NCBI RefSeq assembly: GCF_020966755.1
Contig: NZ_JAJKFT010000004.1
Coordinates: forward strand, 62,001-126,000
Reading direction: 5' to 3'
Source: Blastopirellula sediminis
GTDB taxonomy: Bacteria; Planctomycetota; Planctomycetia; Pirellulales; Pirellulaceae
Length of the DNA stretch: 64,000 bases
Part shown: positions 39,098-50,100 of the stretch, one piece after another
Position numbering within the stretch: position 1 is the stretch's first letter
Layout: every line of letters starts with the position of its first letter
Made by a program: the position numbers and the translations under genes
The notes under the pieces: generated by a model
What the model saw: only the letters and a program-made list of their open reading frames with translations
What the model was told of the DNA's origin: nothing
The model's database searches: none

Positions 39098-40555
39098 CTA
39101 GATCAGGATATCGCGGACGGGATGATGTTCTTCGACCCCGGTCAGTCGCATATCAAGACCTTGGAATTGAACCGACAACTTGCGGTGATCAATTCCCAGG
39201 CAATGCAGAATCGTCGCATTCAAATCATGAATGTGAACCGGGTTCTGCGTGATGTTGTAGCAGAACTCGTCGGTCTCGCCGTAAACGAGGCCCGGCTTGA
39301 TTCCGCCGCCGGCCATCCAAATGCTAAAACAGCGTGGATGATGGTCACGGCCGTAATTCTCCTTCGACAGACCCCCTTGGCTGTAGACGGTGCGACCAAA
39401 TTCGCCGCCCCAAACGACCAGGGTATCGTCGAGCAGACCGCGTTGTTTCAGATCTTGGATCAGCGCCCAAGCAGGTTGGTCAATGTCGTGACATTGCTTC
39501 GGCAAGTCGCCGGCGATGTTGCCATGTTGGTCCCAGCCGCGATGGAAGATTTGCACGAAACGAACGTCCCGTTCGATCATGCGTCGCGCCATCAAACAGC
39601 TGGAAGCGAACGTTCCCGGCGTACTCGCATCGGGGCCGTACATGTCGAGCACTTGCTGCGTTTCGCCGCTTAGGTCGGTCAGTTCCGGCACCGACGACTG
39701 CATGCGGAACGCCATTTCGTATTGAGCGATCCGCGATTGCGTTTCGGGGTCGCCGATTTCGGCAAGCGCTTGTTGGTTCATCCGCCCGAGCGAATCGAGC
39801 ATCTTGCGACGAATGTCGCCGCTCACGCCGTCGGGATTCGACAGGAAGAGAATCGGGTCTCCCTGGCTGCGTAGCGCTACGCCTTGGTATTTGCTCGGCA
39901 AGAATCCGGAACCCCACAAGCGATTGTAAAGCGCCTGGGCGTCGCGACGTCCGCTCCAACTCGGCGTCATCACGACGAACGACGGCAGGTCTTTGTTTTC
40001 GGAACCCAATCCGTAGCTCAGCCACGAGCCAAGGCTGGGACGTCCCGGCAACTGATTGCCGGTGCAGATGTAGGTGATCGCTGGATCGTGGTTGATCGCT
40101 TCGGTATGCAGCGAACGAAGGATCGCGATGTCATCCGCCATTTTCGCCGTGTGCGGCAGCAGTTCGCTGATCCAGGCGCCCGACTGGCCATGCTGGGTGA
40201 ATTTGAACTTCGACGGTGCGATCGGAAACCGTTTCTGTCCCGAGGTCATCGTCGTCAAACGTTGTCCTTGGCGAATCGATTCCGGCAGGTCTTTGTCGTA
40301 CCAGTCGGCCATCGTCGGCTTGTAGTCAAGCGTATCCATCTGGCTCGGCGCGCCGGCCATGAACAGATAGATCGCCCGCTTCGCCTTCGGAGCGAAATGG
40401 GGAACCGAAGCGAGTCCGCCCGAAGTCGACAGCGGAGCGGCGGCTGCGCGTTCGGGCAGCAGCGAGCTCAAAGCGGCGGTTCCCAGACCTAGACCGCCGA
40501 GCTTGAAGAAATGGCGGCGCGAAAGGGCCAATCCGTATTCTTGGCGAGGATCCAT
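39098..40555 (-). CDS. DUF1501 protein (Tat-exported, sulfatase/alkaline-phosphatase fold)
   Basis: A 485-residue protein. The N-terminus has a twin-arginine signal ([22 protein letters not shown], then ERAAAA). DUF1501 marks follow: [50 protein letters not shown], and [10 protein letters not shown]...[21 protein letters not shown]. The fold belongs to the alkaline phosphatase superfamily but a reaction is not established. It follows the PSCyt gene by 49 bases, the standard planctomycete pairing, and the two are presumably co-transcribed and act together in the periplasm. Confidence 0.93.
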   Translation of the reverse strand: MDPRQEYGLALSRRHFFKLGGLGLGTAALSSLLPERAAAAPLSTSGGLASVPHFAPKAKRAIYLFMAGAPSQMDTLDYKPTMADWYDKDLPESIRQGQRLTTMTSGQKRFPIAPSKFKFTQHGQSGAWISELLPHTAKMADDIAILRSLHTEAINHDPAITYICTGNQLPGRPSLGSWLSYGLGSENKDLPSFVVMTPSWSGRRDAQALYNRLWGSGFLPSKYQGVALRSQGDPILFLSNPDGVSGDIRRKMLDSLGRMNQQALAEIGDPETQSRIAQYEMAFRMQSSVPELTDLSGETQQVLDMYGPDASTPGTFASSCLMARRMIERDVRFVQIFHRGWDQHGNIAGDLPKQCHDIDQPAWALIQDLKQRGLLDDTLVVWGGEFGRTVYSQGGLSKENYGRDHHPRCFSIWMAGGGIKPGLVYGETDEFCYNITQNPVHIHDLNATILHCLGIDHRKLSVQFQGLDMRLTGVEEHHPVRDILI

Positions 40556-40604
40556 GATTCGACGTTCCTTGGAAACGGGCTGAAGGTCGTTCAGCGGCCG
40601 ATAG

Positions 40605-43600
40605 CTAGTTCTTGGTAATGACTTCGTCCAGGTTCAACACCAGGTTGGCCGCCAGCGTCCAGGCGGCGGCGTCGCTCAGGTCGACGCTTTCGTCCCGCTT
40701 GGTTTCGCCGACGGATACCAGCGATTCGGCCGCTTTCGGATCAGCGGCGAAATGTTCGCGAGCGGCAGTCGCCAACTGGGCGACTTCCGCGATTTCTTGT
40801 TCGGTCGGCGTGCGGCTCAGGCAGAGATGCAACATCCAGCTGGCCCGCGACTGCGGCGTCTCGCCTCCTTCTTTGATCGCGCGGGCGCCAAGCGCTCGAG
40901 CCGCTTCGACAAACTGCGGATCGTTCATCAACATCAGGGCCTGGAGCGGCGTGTTGGTTCGTTCGCGGCGAACGGTGCACGATTCGCGCGACGGCGCGTC
41001 GAGCGTGCTCATTTCGGGCGGCGGCGACGTACGTTTGACGAAGGTGTAAAGCGTGCGGCGATGGACCTTTTCGGGCCCTTCGTCCGCTTTGAACTTCGCC
41101 GTGTTGCTGCTGCTGTAGCCGACCGCTTCCCACAAACCGGCCGGTTGCGGCGGCTTGACGCTCGGACCGCCGATTTCGTCGACGATCAGCCCACTGACGG
41201 TCAGCGCCTGGTCGCGGATCATCTCGGCGTCGAGACGATAGCGCGGACCACGCGAGAGAAGTCGGTTCGCGGGATCTTGCGCCAGTTTCTCCGGCGAAAT
41301 CTTCGACGACTGTCGGTAGGTCGACGACATCACGAAGCGTTTCATCATCTTCTTCACGTCCCAGCCATCTTCGATGAACTGCGACGAGAGCCAATCGAGC
41401 AGTTGCGGGTGGCTCGGCGGTTCTCCCTGCAGACCGAAGTCTTCCGAGGTCTTCACCAAACCGGTTCCAAAGACTTGCTGCCAAAACCGATTGACGGTGA
41501 CGCGAGCGGTCAGCGGATGCGACGGATCGACCAGCCATTGGGCCAGGCCAAGTCGATTGACCGGCGCCCCTTCTTTCATCGGAGGCAACATCGCCGGCGT
41601 CGCCCGCGGAACGACTTCGCCCAGTTGGTCATACTCGCCCCGTTCCTGGATATGCGACGGGACCGGCTCATTCTTTTCTTTGGAGACGAGCGTGGTCGGC
41701 GAGGCGTTGGTGATGTCGCCGATCGACTTTTCGTTGCCGGAGATCTTCTGATGAAGCGGGGCGAACTGCTCCCGCGAATCGACGTAGGCGTATTCCAGGA
41801 AATAGTTCTTCAGCTGCGTTTGTTCCGCTTCGCTTCGCTTCTCGGCTTCCTTCTTCGCGATGGCGACGATTTCTTTTGGTTCGGTCGGCTTCTTGGCCGC
41901 CGCCAGTTCGGTCGTCCATTCCGCCAGCGAGCGATACGCGCGGCCGCGACCTTCGCGGGTCAGGACGCCTGCTTTGTCCCAATAGACGGTGCCGCCCAAT
42001 TGGGTAAAGGCCCAACCGTTGATCTTTTCGCCCGGCTTGAGATTGACGACGCTGACCGGAATTTCGAGCCGGACCCATTCGCCCAGCGGCGGAAGCTCTC
42101 CCTGGTGGACGCGAGATCCGTTGCCGTTTGAGCCGTAGGGAATTACGTTCTCACCCCAATAGCCGCGATGCTCCCAGCTGCCGTTGTTGAACTGCATCAT
42201 GATCTCTTTCGGCGGATCGGCCGGATCGAGATAAACGTAGGCGAACAGCACGTCCCCTTCGTAAACGTCCAGCGGCTTCTCGGCGCCGGTGAAGAAGTGT
42301 TGATCGAGCTCCTTGCTGGTGCGCTTATGGGCTCGTTTGCCGGAGAAGACCGGTTCGGGCGCTTCGATCCATTGCCAGGGATAGCTGTTCGACTGCAACT
42401 TGGCGCCGGCCGGAGTATCGTCGTCGATCCAAACCAGTTCAGTCGGCAGATCTTCTTCCACGGACGCCGCTTCCGGCTCCTGGTATTGAATCGCAGCCAG
42501 CTGCTCGGTGATGGAGGTCTTGGCCTGCTGGATCTCTTGCTGCAGTGCAGCGATCCGGCCTTGATCTTCGGCCGAAACCATCCGAATGGTCGGCGCGTGA
42601 TCTTTGACGTTGCCGTCCATCGGGTTGTAGTCGAAGCTGTTGAAGAAGGCGTACATCGAGTAGAAGTCGTTCATCGTCAGCGGATCGTACTTGTGATCGT
42701 GACAACGGGTGCACTCGAAGGTCAGCCCCATGAAGACCGTGCCGGTGGTGGTGACGCGGTCAATCACGTTGCGGGTTTCGACTTCTTCTTTGATCGAACC
42801 CCCTTCGTTGGTCGTCACATGGCAGCGATTAAAACCGCTGGCGATCTTCTGTTCTTCCGTCGGGTTTTCGAGCAAGTCGCCGGCCAGTTGTTCGACGGTG
42901 AATTGATCGAACGGTTGGTTGTTGTTGAACGAGCCAATCACCCAGTCGCGATAGAGCCACATCTCGCGATAGTTGTCGAGATGCAGACCATGCGTATCGC
43001 CGAACCGCGCGGCGTCCAACCAGAAGCGGGCCATGTGTTCGCCGTAGTGAGGCGAAGCGAGAAGACGATCGACCACCTTCTCGTAGGCGTCGGGAGACTC
43101 ATCCTTCACAAAGGCTTCGACTTCGGCCACGGTCGGCGGCAAGCCGGTCAAGTCAAACGTCACACGACGAATCAAACGTTCTTTGGTGGCGCTGTCCGAC
43201 GGCGACATCCCCATCTTTTCGAGCCGCGCGAGGACGAACTGGTCGATTGGATTCGCCGCCCAGTCGGCTTTCTTCGTTGACGGCGGTTCTGGTTTGGTCA
43301 GCGGCTCGAACGACCAATGCTTTTCAAACTTCGCTCCGGCCGCGACCCACTTGCGGATCTTTTCGATCTCTTCCGGCTTCAGCGTTTTGTTCGAGTCGGC
43401 CGGCGGCATCACCAGGTCGGGATCGGTGCTCGTGATTCGCGCGATGATTTCGCTGGCGGACAAGTCGCCGGGGACGATCGGATGGGCGCCGGAGTCCGCT
43501 TCGCCGAGGGCGCTCGACTCAAGATCGAGTCGGAAGCCGCCGGCGCGATGTTCCTGATCGGGACCATGGCACGAGTAGCAGTTGTTGGAAAGGAGTGGGC

Positions 43601-43718
43601 TGATATCCGCTCCGTAAGAGATCTCCTCCTCGGCGACGGCGGAACCGGTCCAGCTGAATGCAGCCAGCACGCCAAGAACCATCCATGAGCAGGGAGAGCA
43701 AGCCGAGGGAAATCTCAT
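40605..43718 (-). CDS. Planctomycete cytochrome protein (PSCyt1-DUF1549-DUF1553), with inserted jelly-roll-like domain
   Basis: A 1037-residue exported protein: signal peptide (to about AVAEE), planctomycete cytochrome C domain with haem motif CYSCH (about residue 47), then DUF1549 ([12 protein letters not shown]...[16 protein letters not shown], and [11 protein letters not shown], a second CxxCH, about 330), and C-terminal DUF1553 ([43 protein letters not shown]). Between the two DUFs (about 428-586) lies a beta-rich, Trp/Gly-rich segment that looks like a carbohydrate-binding or LamG-type insert. It is the first gene of a pair with DUF1501. Electron transfer linked to polymer breakdown is commonly proposed, not proven. 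Confidence 0.93.
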   Translation of the reverse strand: MRFPSACSPCSWMVLGVLAAFSWTGSAVAEEEISYGADISPLLSNNCYSCHGPDQEHRAGGFRLDLESSALGEADSGAHPIVPGDLSASEIIARITSTDPDLVMPPADSNKTLKPEEIEKIRKWVAAGAKFEKHWSFEPLTKPEPPSTKKADWAANPIDQFVLARLEKMGMSPSDSATKERLIRRVTFDLTGLPPTVAEVEAFVKDESPDAYEKVVDRLLASPHYGEHMARFWLDAARFGDTHGLHLDNYREMWLYRDWVIGSFNNNQPFDQFTVEQLAGDLLENPTEEQKIASGFNRCHVTTNEGGSIKEEVETRNVIDRVTTTGTVFMGLTFECTRCHDHKYDPLTMNDFYSMYAFFNSFDYNPMDGNVKDHAPTIRMVSAEDQGRIAALQQEIQQAKTSITEQLAAIQYQEPEAASVEEDLPTELVWIDDDTPAGAKLQSNSYPWQWIEAPEPVFSGKRAHKRTSKELDQHFFTGAEKPLDVYEGDVLFAYVYLDPADPPKEIMMQFNNGSWEHRGYWGENVIPYGSNGNGSRVHQGELPPLGEWVRLEIPVSVVNLKPGEKINGWAFTQLGGTVYWDKAGVLTREGRGRAYRSLAEWTTELAAAKKPTEPKEIVAIAKKEAEKRSEAEQTQLKNYFLEYAYVDSREQFAPLHQKISGNEKSIGDITNASPTTLVSKEKNEPVPSHIQERGEYDQLGEVVPRATPAMLPPMKEGAPVNRLGLAQWLVDPSHPLTARVTVNRFWQQVFGTGLVKTSEDFGLQGEPPSHPQLLDWLSSQFIEDGWDVKKMMKRFVMSSTYRQSSKISPEKLAQDPANRLLSRGPRYRLDAEMIRDQALTVSGLIVDEIGGPSVKPPQPAGLWEAVGYSSSNTAKFKADEGPEKVHRRTLYTFVKRTSPPPEMSTLDAPSRESCTVRRERTNTPLQALMLMNDPQFVEAARALGARAIKEGGETPQSRASWMLHLCLSRTPTEQEIAEVAQLATAAREHFAADPKAAESLVSVGETKRDESVDLSDAAAWTLAANLVLNLDEVITKN

Positions 43719-43939
43719 GCCGACACCTGATAGGCGAGAGGTAGGAAAATCGAGAAGCGGCGAGTAGGAGAACTCGCCCCGATTTAGGCGGGAAAGTGTA
43801 AGTCCCTATTCTATCAAACGACGATCCAAACTTCGAATCATTTGATTGCGGCGTTTTCCCTTCTGTTGCCGGAAAAGGGAAGCCAGGGGGGGCTAAAGAA
43901 GATTCGTATGAAAACTAAAAATTGCTGTAACGTAAAGAC

Positions 43940-45526
43940 TTACGGAGCCTGTACGTTTCCTTCCGCTGGGGCGACTTTCACATCGCAGGACCCCAGAGCA
44001 CAAACGTCGGCGCCTTCGACGAACAGCCGAACATGGCATTCGCCCGAGCAGTGAGCCGGCAGCGGAATAGTCGTCTCGAATGGACCGGCCGGCAGATCGA
44101 GCTCGACGCTTTCCCAGCAGCGATCGTTCGCCTGACGATAGACGTTGGGAAATTCGGGAAGGCTCGCTTCGTAATCAGTGCGAGTTTCCGGCTTGAAGGT
44201 GAGTAGATCGCGACGGCAAACCACTTCCAAGCGTCCCTTGCCGGCGACCGGAGAGATGCCGCTGACGACGAGAGATTCGCCGGCGCGGGCTTCGGTCGCC
44301 GAAGCGACTTGGGCCGACTCCGCCCGCGGAAGTCGCAGCAGCGGATCGCCGATCAGGTTGAAGAGCTGCACATGCTCGCGTCGCTCATCTTTAAGCAGCT
44401 CCGGCTTGGGGCTGACCAGGCGAGCGAGCGAATCGAGCAACTTGCGATTGCCTCCTTTGCTGGACGCTTCGACCATGTCCCGTTTGGCGTACAGGATCAA
44501 CTCGCCGAGCGTCTCGCGATTGTTCTGGAAATACTCTTCGAGCATCTCGGAGCCCATCACCGACATCGCGTACGGCATCGTGACGCGCGAACCAGCATAG
44601 ACTGCAACCGGCCCTCCTTCACGACGCAACATTTCTTCGGCCAGACAATCATTCGGCTCGTCAAACGCACCGGTGTAGCAGGCCAGGAAGATGGCGATCG
44701 GCGAACCATTTTTACATTGCAACCGGCCGACGTCGCTCGCCTGGAAGATCGGATAGTAGCGCTGTTTCGGAACGCTGATGTAGTCGAGATAGCGGCGCTG
44801 TCCATGACCGATGTAGATCCAGAAGAGGCAACCGTCGTTCAGTTGGTTGACCGTCTCGTCTTGGAACTCACGCGGATCGGGGCAGTAGGGGCTATGCCAA
44901 CTGGCGTAGGCGACTTTGGTTTCAAAGGACGAAGGGACCTCGTCGGTCAGAAACTTCTTCGTGATCGATTCCATGAGCGTATCGGCCAAGATGCCAAAGC
45001 CGCCGACTCCAGCGACCACGTTCAATTGCCGCCGCCAGGCGCCGGGCGAGACGTCTTGTTCGTAGGCCAGGATCTTGGCGACGACCGTTTCCAACTGCTC
45101 CGGCGTCCGAACCGACAACCGCCCAACGGCGACGTCCGGGATCAAGTCGTCATCGATGTCAGCGTAGTAGTTGTCGGTGACGAGGGTCGGTTCAGAACCG
45201 AAGTGAACGTTGACGACGGCGTCCATCAGGTGCGTCGGCACGCCGGGCGATTCCGGCGTCGGCTGTTCGCCAGGGACGTCCCCAACCAGAACAACCCAGC
45301 GGAGGGCGCCGGTCTTTGCCGTTTCGCGAATTGCGGCGCGGATCCGCTCTTTCGATTCGGTTTCGGTGATCAGCCCGATCTGGCGGCCTTGGGCCGAGCG
45401 ATAGTCGAGCCAGGGGCGGAGCGCCGGAACGAACGACTCGGGACAGACGACCAGCGTGTCGGTCGGCAGCTGCGGAGTGGCGCCCAACGTCAAGGTAGCC
45501 AGCAGAGCGGCGATCGCGGCGTGCAT
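43940..45526 (-). CDS. Exported gingipain-like C25 cysteine peptidase
   Basis: A 528-residue protein with a short signal peptide (AAIAALLATLTLGA). The C25 catalytic dyad is evident: His in LFWIYIGHGQRR (about residue 233) and Cys in AIFLACYTGAFD (about 270). N-terminal marks: DTLVVCPESFVPALRPWLDY, WVVLVGDVPG and TDNYYADIDDDLIPDVAVGRLSV. It lacks the type IX secretion C-terminal domain of true gingipains; after about residue 400 there is a beta-rich tail. Periplasmic or membrane-associated proteolysis is likely; specificity is unknown. It precedes the PSCyt gene on the same strand but 221 bases apart. Confidence 0.87.
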   Translation of the reverse strand: MHAAIAALLATLTLGATPQLPTDTLVVCPESFVPALRPWLDYRSAQGRQIGLITETESKERIRAAIRETAKTGALRWVVLVGDVPGEQPTPESPGVPTHLMDAVVNVHFGSEPTLVTDNYYADIDDDLIPDVAVGRLSVRTPEQLETVVAKILAYEQDVSPGAWRRQLNVVAGVGGFGILADTLMESITKKFLTDEVPSSFETKVAYASWHSPYCPDPREFQDETVNQLNDGCLFWIYIGHGQRRYLDYISVPKQRYYPIFQASDVGRLQCKNGSPIAIFLACYTGAFDEPNDCLAEEMLRREGGPVAVYAGSRVTMPYAMSVMGSEMLEEYFQNNRETLGELILYAKRDMVEASSKGGNRKLLDSLARLVSPKPELLKDERREHVQLFNLIGDPLLRLPRAESAQVASATEARAGESLVVSGISPVAGKGRLEVVCRRDLLTFKPETRTDYEASLPEFPNVYRQANDRCWESVELDLPAGPFETTIPLPAHCSGECHVRLFVEGADVCALGSCDVKVAPAEGNVQAP

Positions 45527-45746
45527 AGGAATTCCGGACGCGTTCGGTGGAAAAAGCAGGTGTGGATAGGGCCGCCTGGAAAGAGGATCTGCCGGGCGAC
45601 CGGGGCGAGGAAGTGTACTCGCCGGGGCTCGCCAAGGGCAAGACGCATCTTTCCCCCCAACTTAGACGATTGTTACCGCCATAACGATCTTACCAGCGGA
45701 AATATCGGTAAGTTTCGCCCCGGAACGGGTTCCCGCGGCGGATCGC

Positions 45747-45774
45747 TTGCCGCCGAACCTGGGGACGGTATATT
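45747..45774 (+). promoter_or_regulatory. Candidate promoter of the tRNA-Gly gene
   Basis: TTGCCG (45747-45752), 16-base spacer, TATATT (45769-45774); predicted start near 45781, 16 bases before the mature tRNA. Confidence 0.55.
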
Positions 45775-45796
45775 GAGTCTTGCTTGAGGAAAACGT

Positions 45797-45868
45797 GCGG
45801 GAGTAGCTCAGTGGTAGAGCGCTAGCTTCCCAAGCTGGATGTCGCGGGTTCGAGCCCCGTCTCCCGCT
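45797..45868 (+). tRNA. tRNA-Gly (anticodon CCC)
   Basis: A 72-base cloverleaf: acceptor GCGGGAG with CTCCCGC, D arm GCTC-AGTGGTA-GAGC, anticodon stem CTAGC with GCTGG (one G-T pair), loop TTCCCAA with CCC at positions 34-36, T arm GCGGG-TTCGAGC-CCCGT (one G-T pair), discriminator T. It decodes GGG. The 3' CCA is not encoded. Followed directly by a terminator. Confidence 0.96.
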
Positions 45869-45874
45869 CTCGCG

Positions 45875-45920
45875 AAAAGCCGGTTGGTCTTTCCACCAGG
45901 GAAGACCGAGCCGGCTTTTT
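45875..45920 (+). terminator. Rho-independent terminator of tRNA-Gly
   Basis: AAAGCCGGTTGGTCTT pairs, with one or two mismatches, with AAGACCGAGCCGGCTTT, and ends in a run of five T residues at 45916-45920. It begins 6 bases after the mature tRNA. Confidence 0.88.
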
Positions 45921-46121
45921 GCGTTTCTTGTCGCCGATTGGTCTCCGGCGCCGACTGCTAGCAAATGCTGTCGCTGATGTCAGTTGCATTGATTGCGCTA
46001 CTGCTGTCGAAAAATTGCTTGCACGTCTCCTGCAATGTCGATGGCATAATCCGTAGGCTACTGGCGGAATGGATTCGCCTTCGCCATACGACTGCCCCAA
46101 TTGCCATGGACGAGGCCGATT

Positions 46122-47189
46122 ATGCTTAGGAAAGTACGGATACTTTCGTTTCTGTTCGCGTTAGGCGTATCCCTTCTGGTTCGCACCGCTGCGGCTCAAG
46201 AGTATTTCGCTCATTCCTCGCCGGTTGACGGGGCGCTCGCGTCGTTTGACATGCCGATCGCCGGCGTTCCGCCGATGGCGTCAGCGGACGAAGGAGGTTG
46301 GAAATTTTCCGGTGATCTCCTGATCGTTCGACCGACCACCGGCGATACCTACTTCGTGATTGATTCTCCGCTAGGTGCGACTCAGCCCATTGGTTCGCGA
46401 ATCAACAACGACCCCTTGTTTAACACGGCGTTTCGAGTTGGCGCCGCCTATGAGTTCGCAAACTCGCCGGCCCAGTTTCAAGTGACATGGACGCGTCTTG
46501 ATACGGATAACTCCAAGTTAGTCACCGGGACCGACCTTTGGGCGACAGCCGGTAGTTCGGACATTGCCGGGGCTTTTCAAACCTATAACGGAACCGCTGC
46601 CGCCGATCTGGCGATCAAGCACAATCGGGTCGATACGATGTTTACCGCGCCGCTCTGCATTCCTTGCATCGACCTGGCGTTGCAATTTGGCTTTGAATAC
46701 GCCGACGTTCGAGTCCAGGAAGGCTATTTCTACGAAAACAGCGTTAGCACCGCGACCGGCTCGGTTCTCTTCGATTCGACGGCGAAGGGGATTGGTCCCG
46801 AGTTTGGTTTTATCGTCGGCTACGATTTGCTGAGCGGCTGTAATGGCGACGGGCGGTTGTCGTTCACGATGAATTCAACTGCCAGCTTATTGCTCGCTTC
46901 TGCAAAAACTTCAAGTCTGCAAACCGTGAACAATGCTGTCATGGTCAACGTGTTCGACGATACGACTTCGCGAATCATTCCCGCGCTTCACATCGGCGTT
47001 GGACTCAACTACGACAAAGTCCTTTGCGGACGCGCCGTACGGTTCTCACTGGGATACGAGTTCAATAACTACTTTGACGCCATCGGCCGATCGGAATACC
47101 CCGACGACGTCGCCGACGGGTTTACGCTGGCTTCTTATCGAGATTTTGGTCTGCAAGGACTTTACTTTTCGAGCGTCGTCAAGTTTTAG
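46122..47189 (+). CDS. Outer-membrane beta-barrel protein, Lpg1974/MOMP-like
   Basis: A 355-residue protein with a signal peptide (MLRKVRILSFLFALGVSLLVRTAAAQ). The mature part is a run of amphipathic beta strands: WKFSGDLLIVRPTTGDTYF, AFRVGAAYEF, ALQFGFEYADVRVQEGYF, FSLGYEFNNYF, ending in an aromatic residue (SSVVKF) as BAM substrates do. This fits the Legionella major outer membrane protein-like (Lpg1974) porin family, common in planctomycetes. Four Cys residues (CIPCID, LSGC, VLCGR) could form disulfides. ATG 46122 has GAGG 7 bases upstream. It is monocistronic and converges on putA. Confidence 0.82.
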   Translation: MLRKVRILSFLFALGVSLLVRTAAAQEYFAHSSPVDGALASFDMPIAGVPPMASADEGGWKFSGDLLIVRPTTGDTYFVIDSPLGATQPIGSRINNDPLFNTAFRVGAAYEFANSPAQFQVTWTRLDTDNSKLVTGTDLWATAGSSDIAGAFQTYNGTAAADLAIKHNRVDTMFTAPLCIPCIDLALQFGFEYADVRVQEGYFYENSVSTATGSVLFDSTAKGIGPEFGFIVGYDLLSGCNGDGRLSFTMNSTASLLLASAKTSSLQTVNNAVMVNVFDDTTSRIIPALHIGVGLNYDKVLCGRAVRFSLGYEFNNYFDAIGRSEYPDDVADGFTLASYRDFGLQGLYFSSVVKF

Positions 47190-47198
47190 ATTGACTCG

Positions 47199-50100
47199 CT
47201 ACGCGTGATCCGACGGCGCTTGAATGATTTGCCCGTACCGGTGCAGCGTGCGGGTGATCGATTGTTCTCGCAGCCAAAAGCGGAGTTCGACGTAGCCGTT
47301 GGCGGTGAGGGGCGCATCGATCCAGTTGAGGCCTGCCTGGTGAGCGGCGGCGAGGACCGCATCGTTCACGTCGCCAATCGTCCGGAGGAATTCAAAGCGA
47401 CTTCCCACGCTCGACAGTCGGGCGATGAAATCAGCGTCCGGCTCCTTGGTCGCGACGCTGATTTCCAGCGGCGTGCCGGTAATCTGGGCGGCGAGCTTCG
47501 CTCGTGCGATCGTCGACGGATCGTCGCTTGGCAACCGCAGTAAAACTCCACGCGCCGGGCGATAGCGGAAGATGTTGCTTTCGCCGGTCAGGTGGGACGG
47601 ATCATGCTCTTGCGAGAAGTATTCGTTCCAAGCCAAGCGGTAGTTCTGCTCCACTTTGGCTTGCGGAACGTCCACCGAAGCGTCGGACCAGCGGGCGAAG
47701 AGCGAAACGTAGTTTGGACCGCCTGCCTTGGAGCCCGGGCCAATCGACGACTTCTTCCAGCCGCCGAACGGTTGTCGCTGCACGATCGCCCCGGTGGTCG
47801 GACGATTGATGTACAGATTGCCGGCTTGAACCGAATCGCGCCAGCGGACTTGTTCGCTTTCGTCGAGCGTATGAATCCCGGCGGTCAAACCGTAGTCGAC
47901 GTCGTTCTGCCACGCGATCGCTTGCTCGAGGTTTTCGGCTCGCATCAGTCCCAGGACTGGGCCAAAGCACTCGGTCTTGTGGAACCACGAGCCTGGCTTC
48001 ACGCCAAGTCGAATCCCCGGCGACCAAAGGCAAGGATCTTCGGCCGAAACCTTCGGCTTCAGCAGCCAGCTTTCTCCTGCGTCGAGCTGCGTCAGGGCAC
48101 GCATCAGCGAGGATTCCGGTTCGCGGATCACCGGCGTAACGACGCTGGTGCGATCGGTCGCGGGACCAACCATCAGCGAGGCGGCGGTGTCGTGCAGCTG
48201 TCGCTGGAAGATCGGATCGTCATAGACTTCCGCTTCGATGATCGCCAGACTCGCGGCGCTGCACTTTTGCCCAGCATGCCCAAAGGCGGAGCGAACCAGA
48301 TCTTTGACCGCCAGTTCGCGATCGGCCTGGGCGGTAATCACCAGGGCGTTCTTGCCGCTTGTCTCGGCGAAGAGATGCAGCGAAGGGCGCCACGACTGAA
48401 ACATTCGGGCGGTTTGATAGGCGCCGGTTAGCACGACTGCATTGACGCGCGGATCGGTGATCAGACGCTTTCCCGTTTCGCCATCGGCACACGGATAGAA
48501 CTGCAGCACGTCGCGTGGGACGCCAGCATCCCAGAGCTGCTGCACCAACAGCCAGGCGATATCGGTCGACTCGGGCGCCGGCTTCAGTAAGACCGCATTG
48601 CCCGCCATCAGCGCGGCCAAAACGCCGCCGCATGGAATTGCGTACGGGAAGTTCCACGGCGGCGTGATTACCACGACGCCGAGCGGCTTACCGACGACCT
48701 CGGGATAGTGCGGATAATGTTCGGCGTAGTAACGGGCGAAGTCGATCGCTTCCGAAACTTCGGCATCCGCTTCGGCGATCGCCTTCTTGCACGTTCGCTG
48801 CATTTCGGCGATCGATTCAAACCGCCGCTGCTGCATCACCTGACCGGCATGATGCAGGATTTCGGCTCGCTGCAGGACCGATTCAGCCGACCAACGTTCG
48901 GCGGCGGCGACGGCGCAGTCGAGTGCGGCGTCGAGATCTGCCGCTGGCGGCGGCAGCGCCGGAGTCCAATTGGCGATCGCTTCGTCCAATTGCTCGCGCG
49001 TCTGGTATTGCGTCCAGTCGCTGTCGGGCTGGTTCATGAAGTGGGCGGCGCGATTCGGATCGACGCACGGCAGTTGGCGACGCGACAGAGACGCGACGTC
49101 GCGGCGATGTTCCCACCCTTCGCGGAAACGCCGCTCTTGCTCATGCCAGGCGTCGGAGTCGGGAGTCAGGCCGAACAAATCATGCAGGAAGTTTTGCGGC
49201 GACGTGTTTTCGTCTAACCGGCGAACGAGATAGGCCATCGCACTTTGGAAGTCTTTCGCTTGCACCGCCGGCGCGTAAAGCAGCAGCCCGCCTGCCTGCT
49301 CCTTCACGACGCGCGCCTGATGGTTCGCCATTCCTTCCAGCATTTCGATTTCAACCGAGTCGCTCGTGCCGAATTCTTCTCGTAGCGTGAGGGCCAATGC
49401 GACGTCGAACAAATTGTGCGACGCCACGCCGACGCGCAGCACGGCTGCATGCTCCGGCTGCACGCAGAACTCCATCATCCGGCGATAGTTGGCGTCGGTT
49501 TCCGCTTTGGTGCGATAAGGCGCCGAGTGCCACCCGTGCAGTTCCGCTTCGACATCTTCCATCGCCATGTTGGCGCCTTTGACCAGGCGCACTTTCACCT
49601 TGGCCCCGCCGGTAGCCGCTCGCTCTTTGGCCCACGCGGCAAGTTCCTGCAGCGCGTTCCAGGAGTCGGGAATGTAGGCCTGGAGGACGATCCCAGCCGA
49701 ATAGTGCAGGAACTCTGGCTCCGACAGTACTTGTTGAAACGCTTCGAGCGTCAGCCGCAGGTCTCGATACTCTTCCATATCGAGATTGACGAACTTTCCT
49801 TCCGGCATTGCGGCGCGATAAATGATTCGGAGGCGATCCTTTATTGCCGTAAGCGTTTGGTCGTACGCTGTCAGGTTAATTTGACTGAAAACGGCGGAGA
49901 TTTTTACCGACAGGTAGTTTACCTCCGGCTGCTTCAGATAGTCGAGCGCGACCCGCAAACGGTTCTGGGCTTCTTCTTCGCCGAGAACCGCTTCTCCCAA
50001 GTGATTGAGATTAATCGAGAAACCTTGGGAGATTCGCTGGCGCACATGCTTGCGCAGTTCGTCCATTTCGCCGTTCAAAATCACGTTGGCCGAATCGGCT

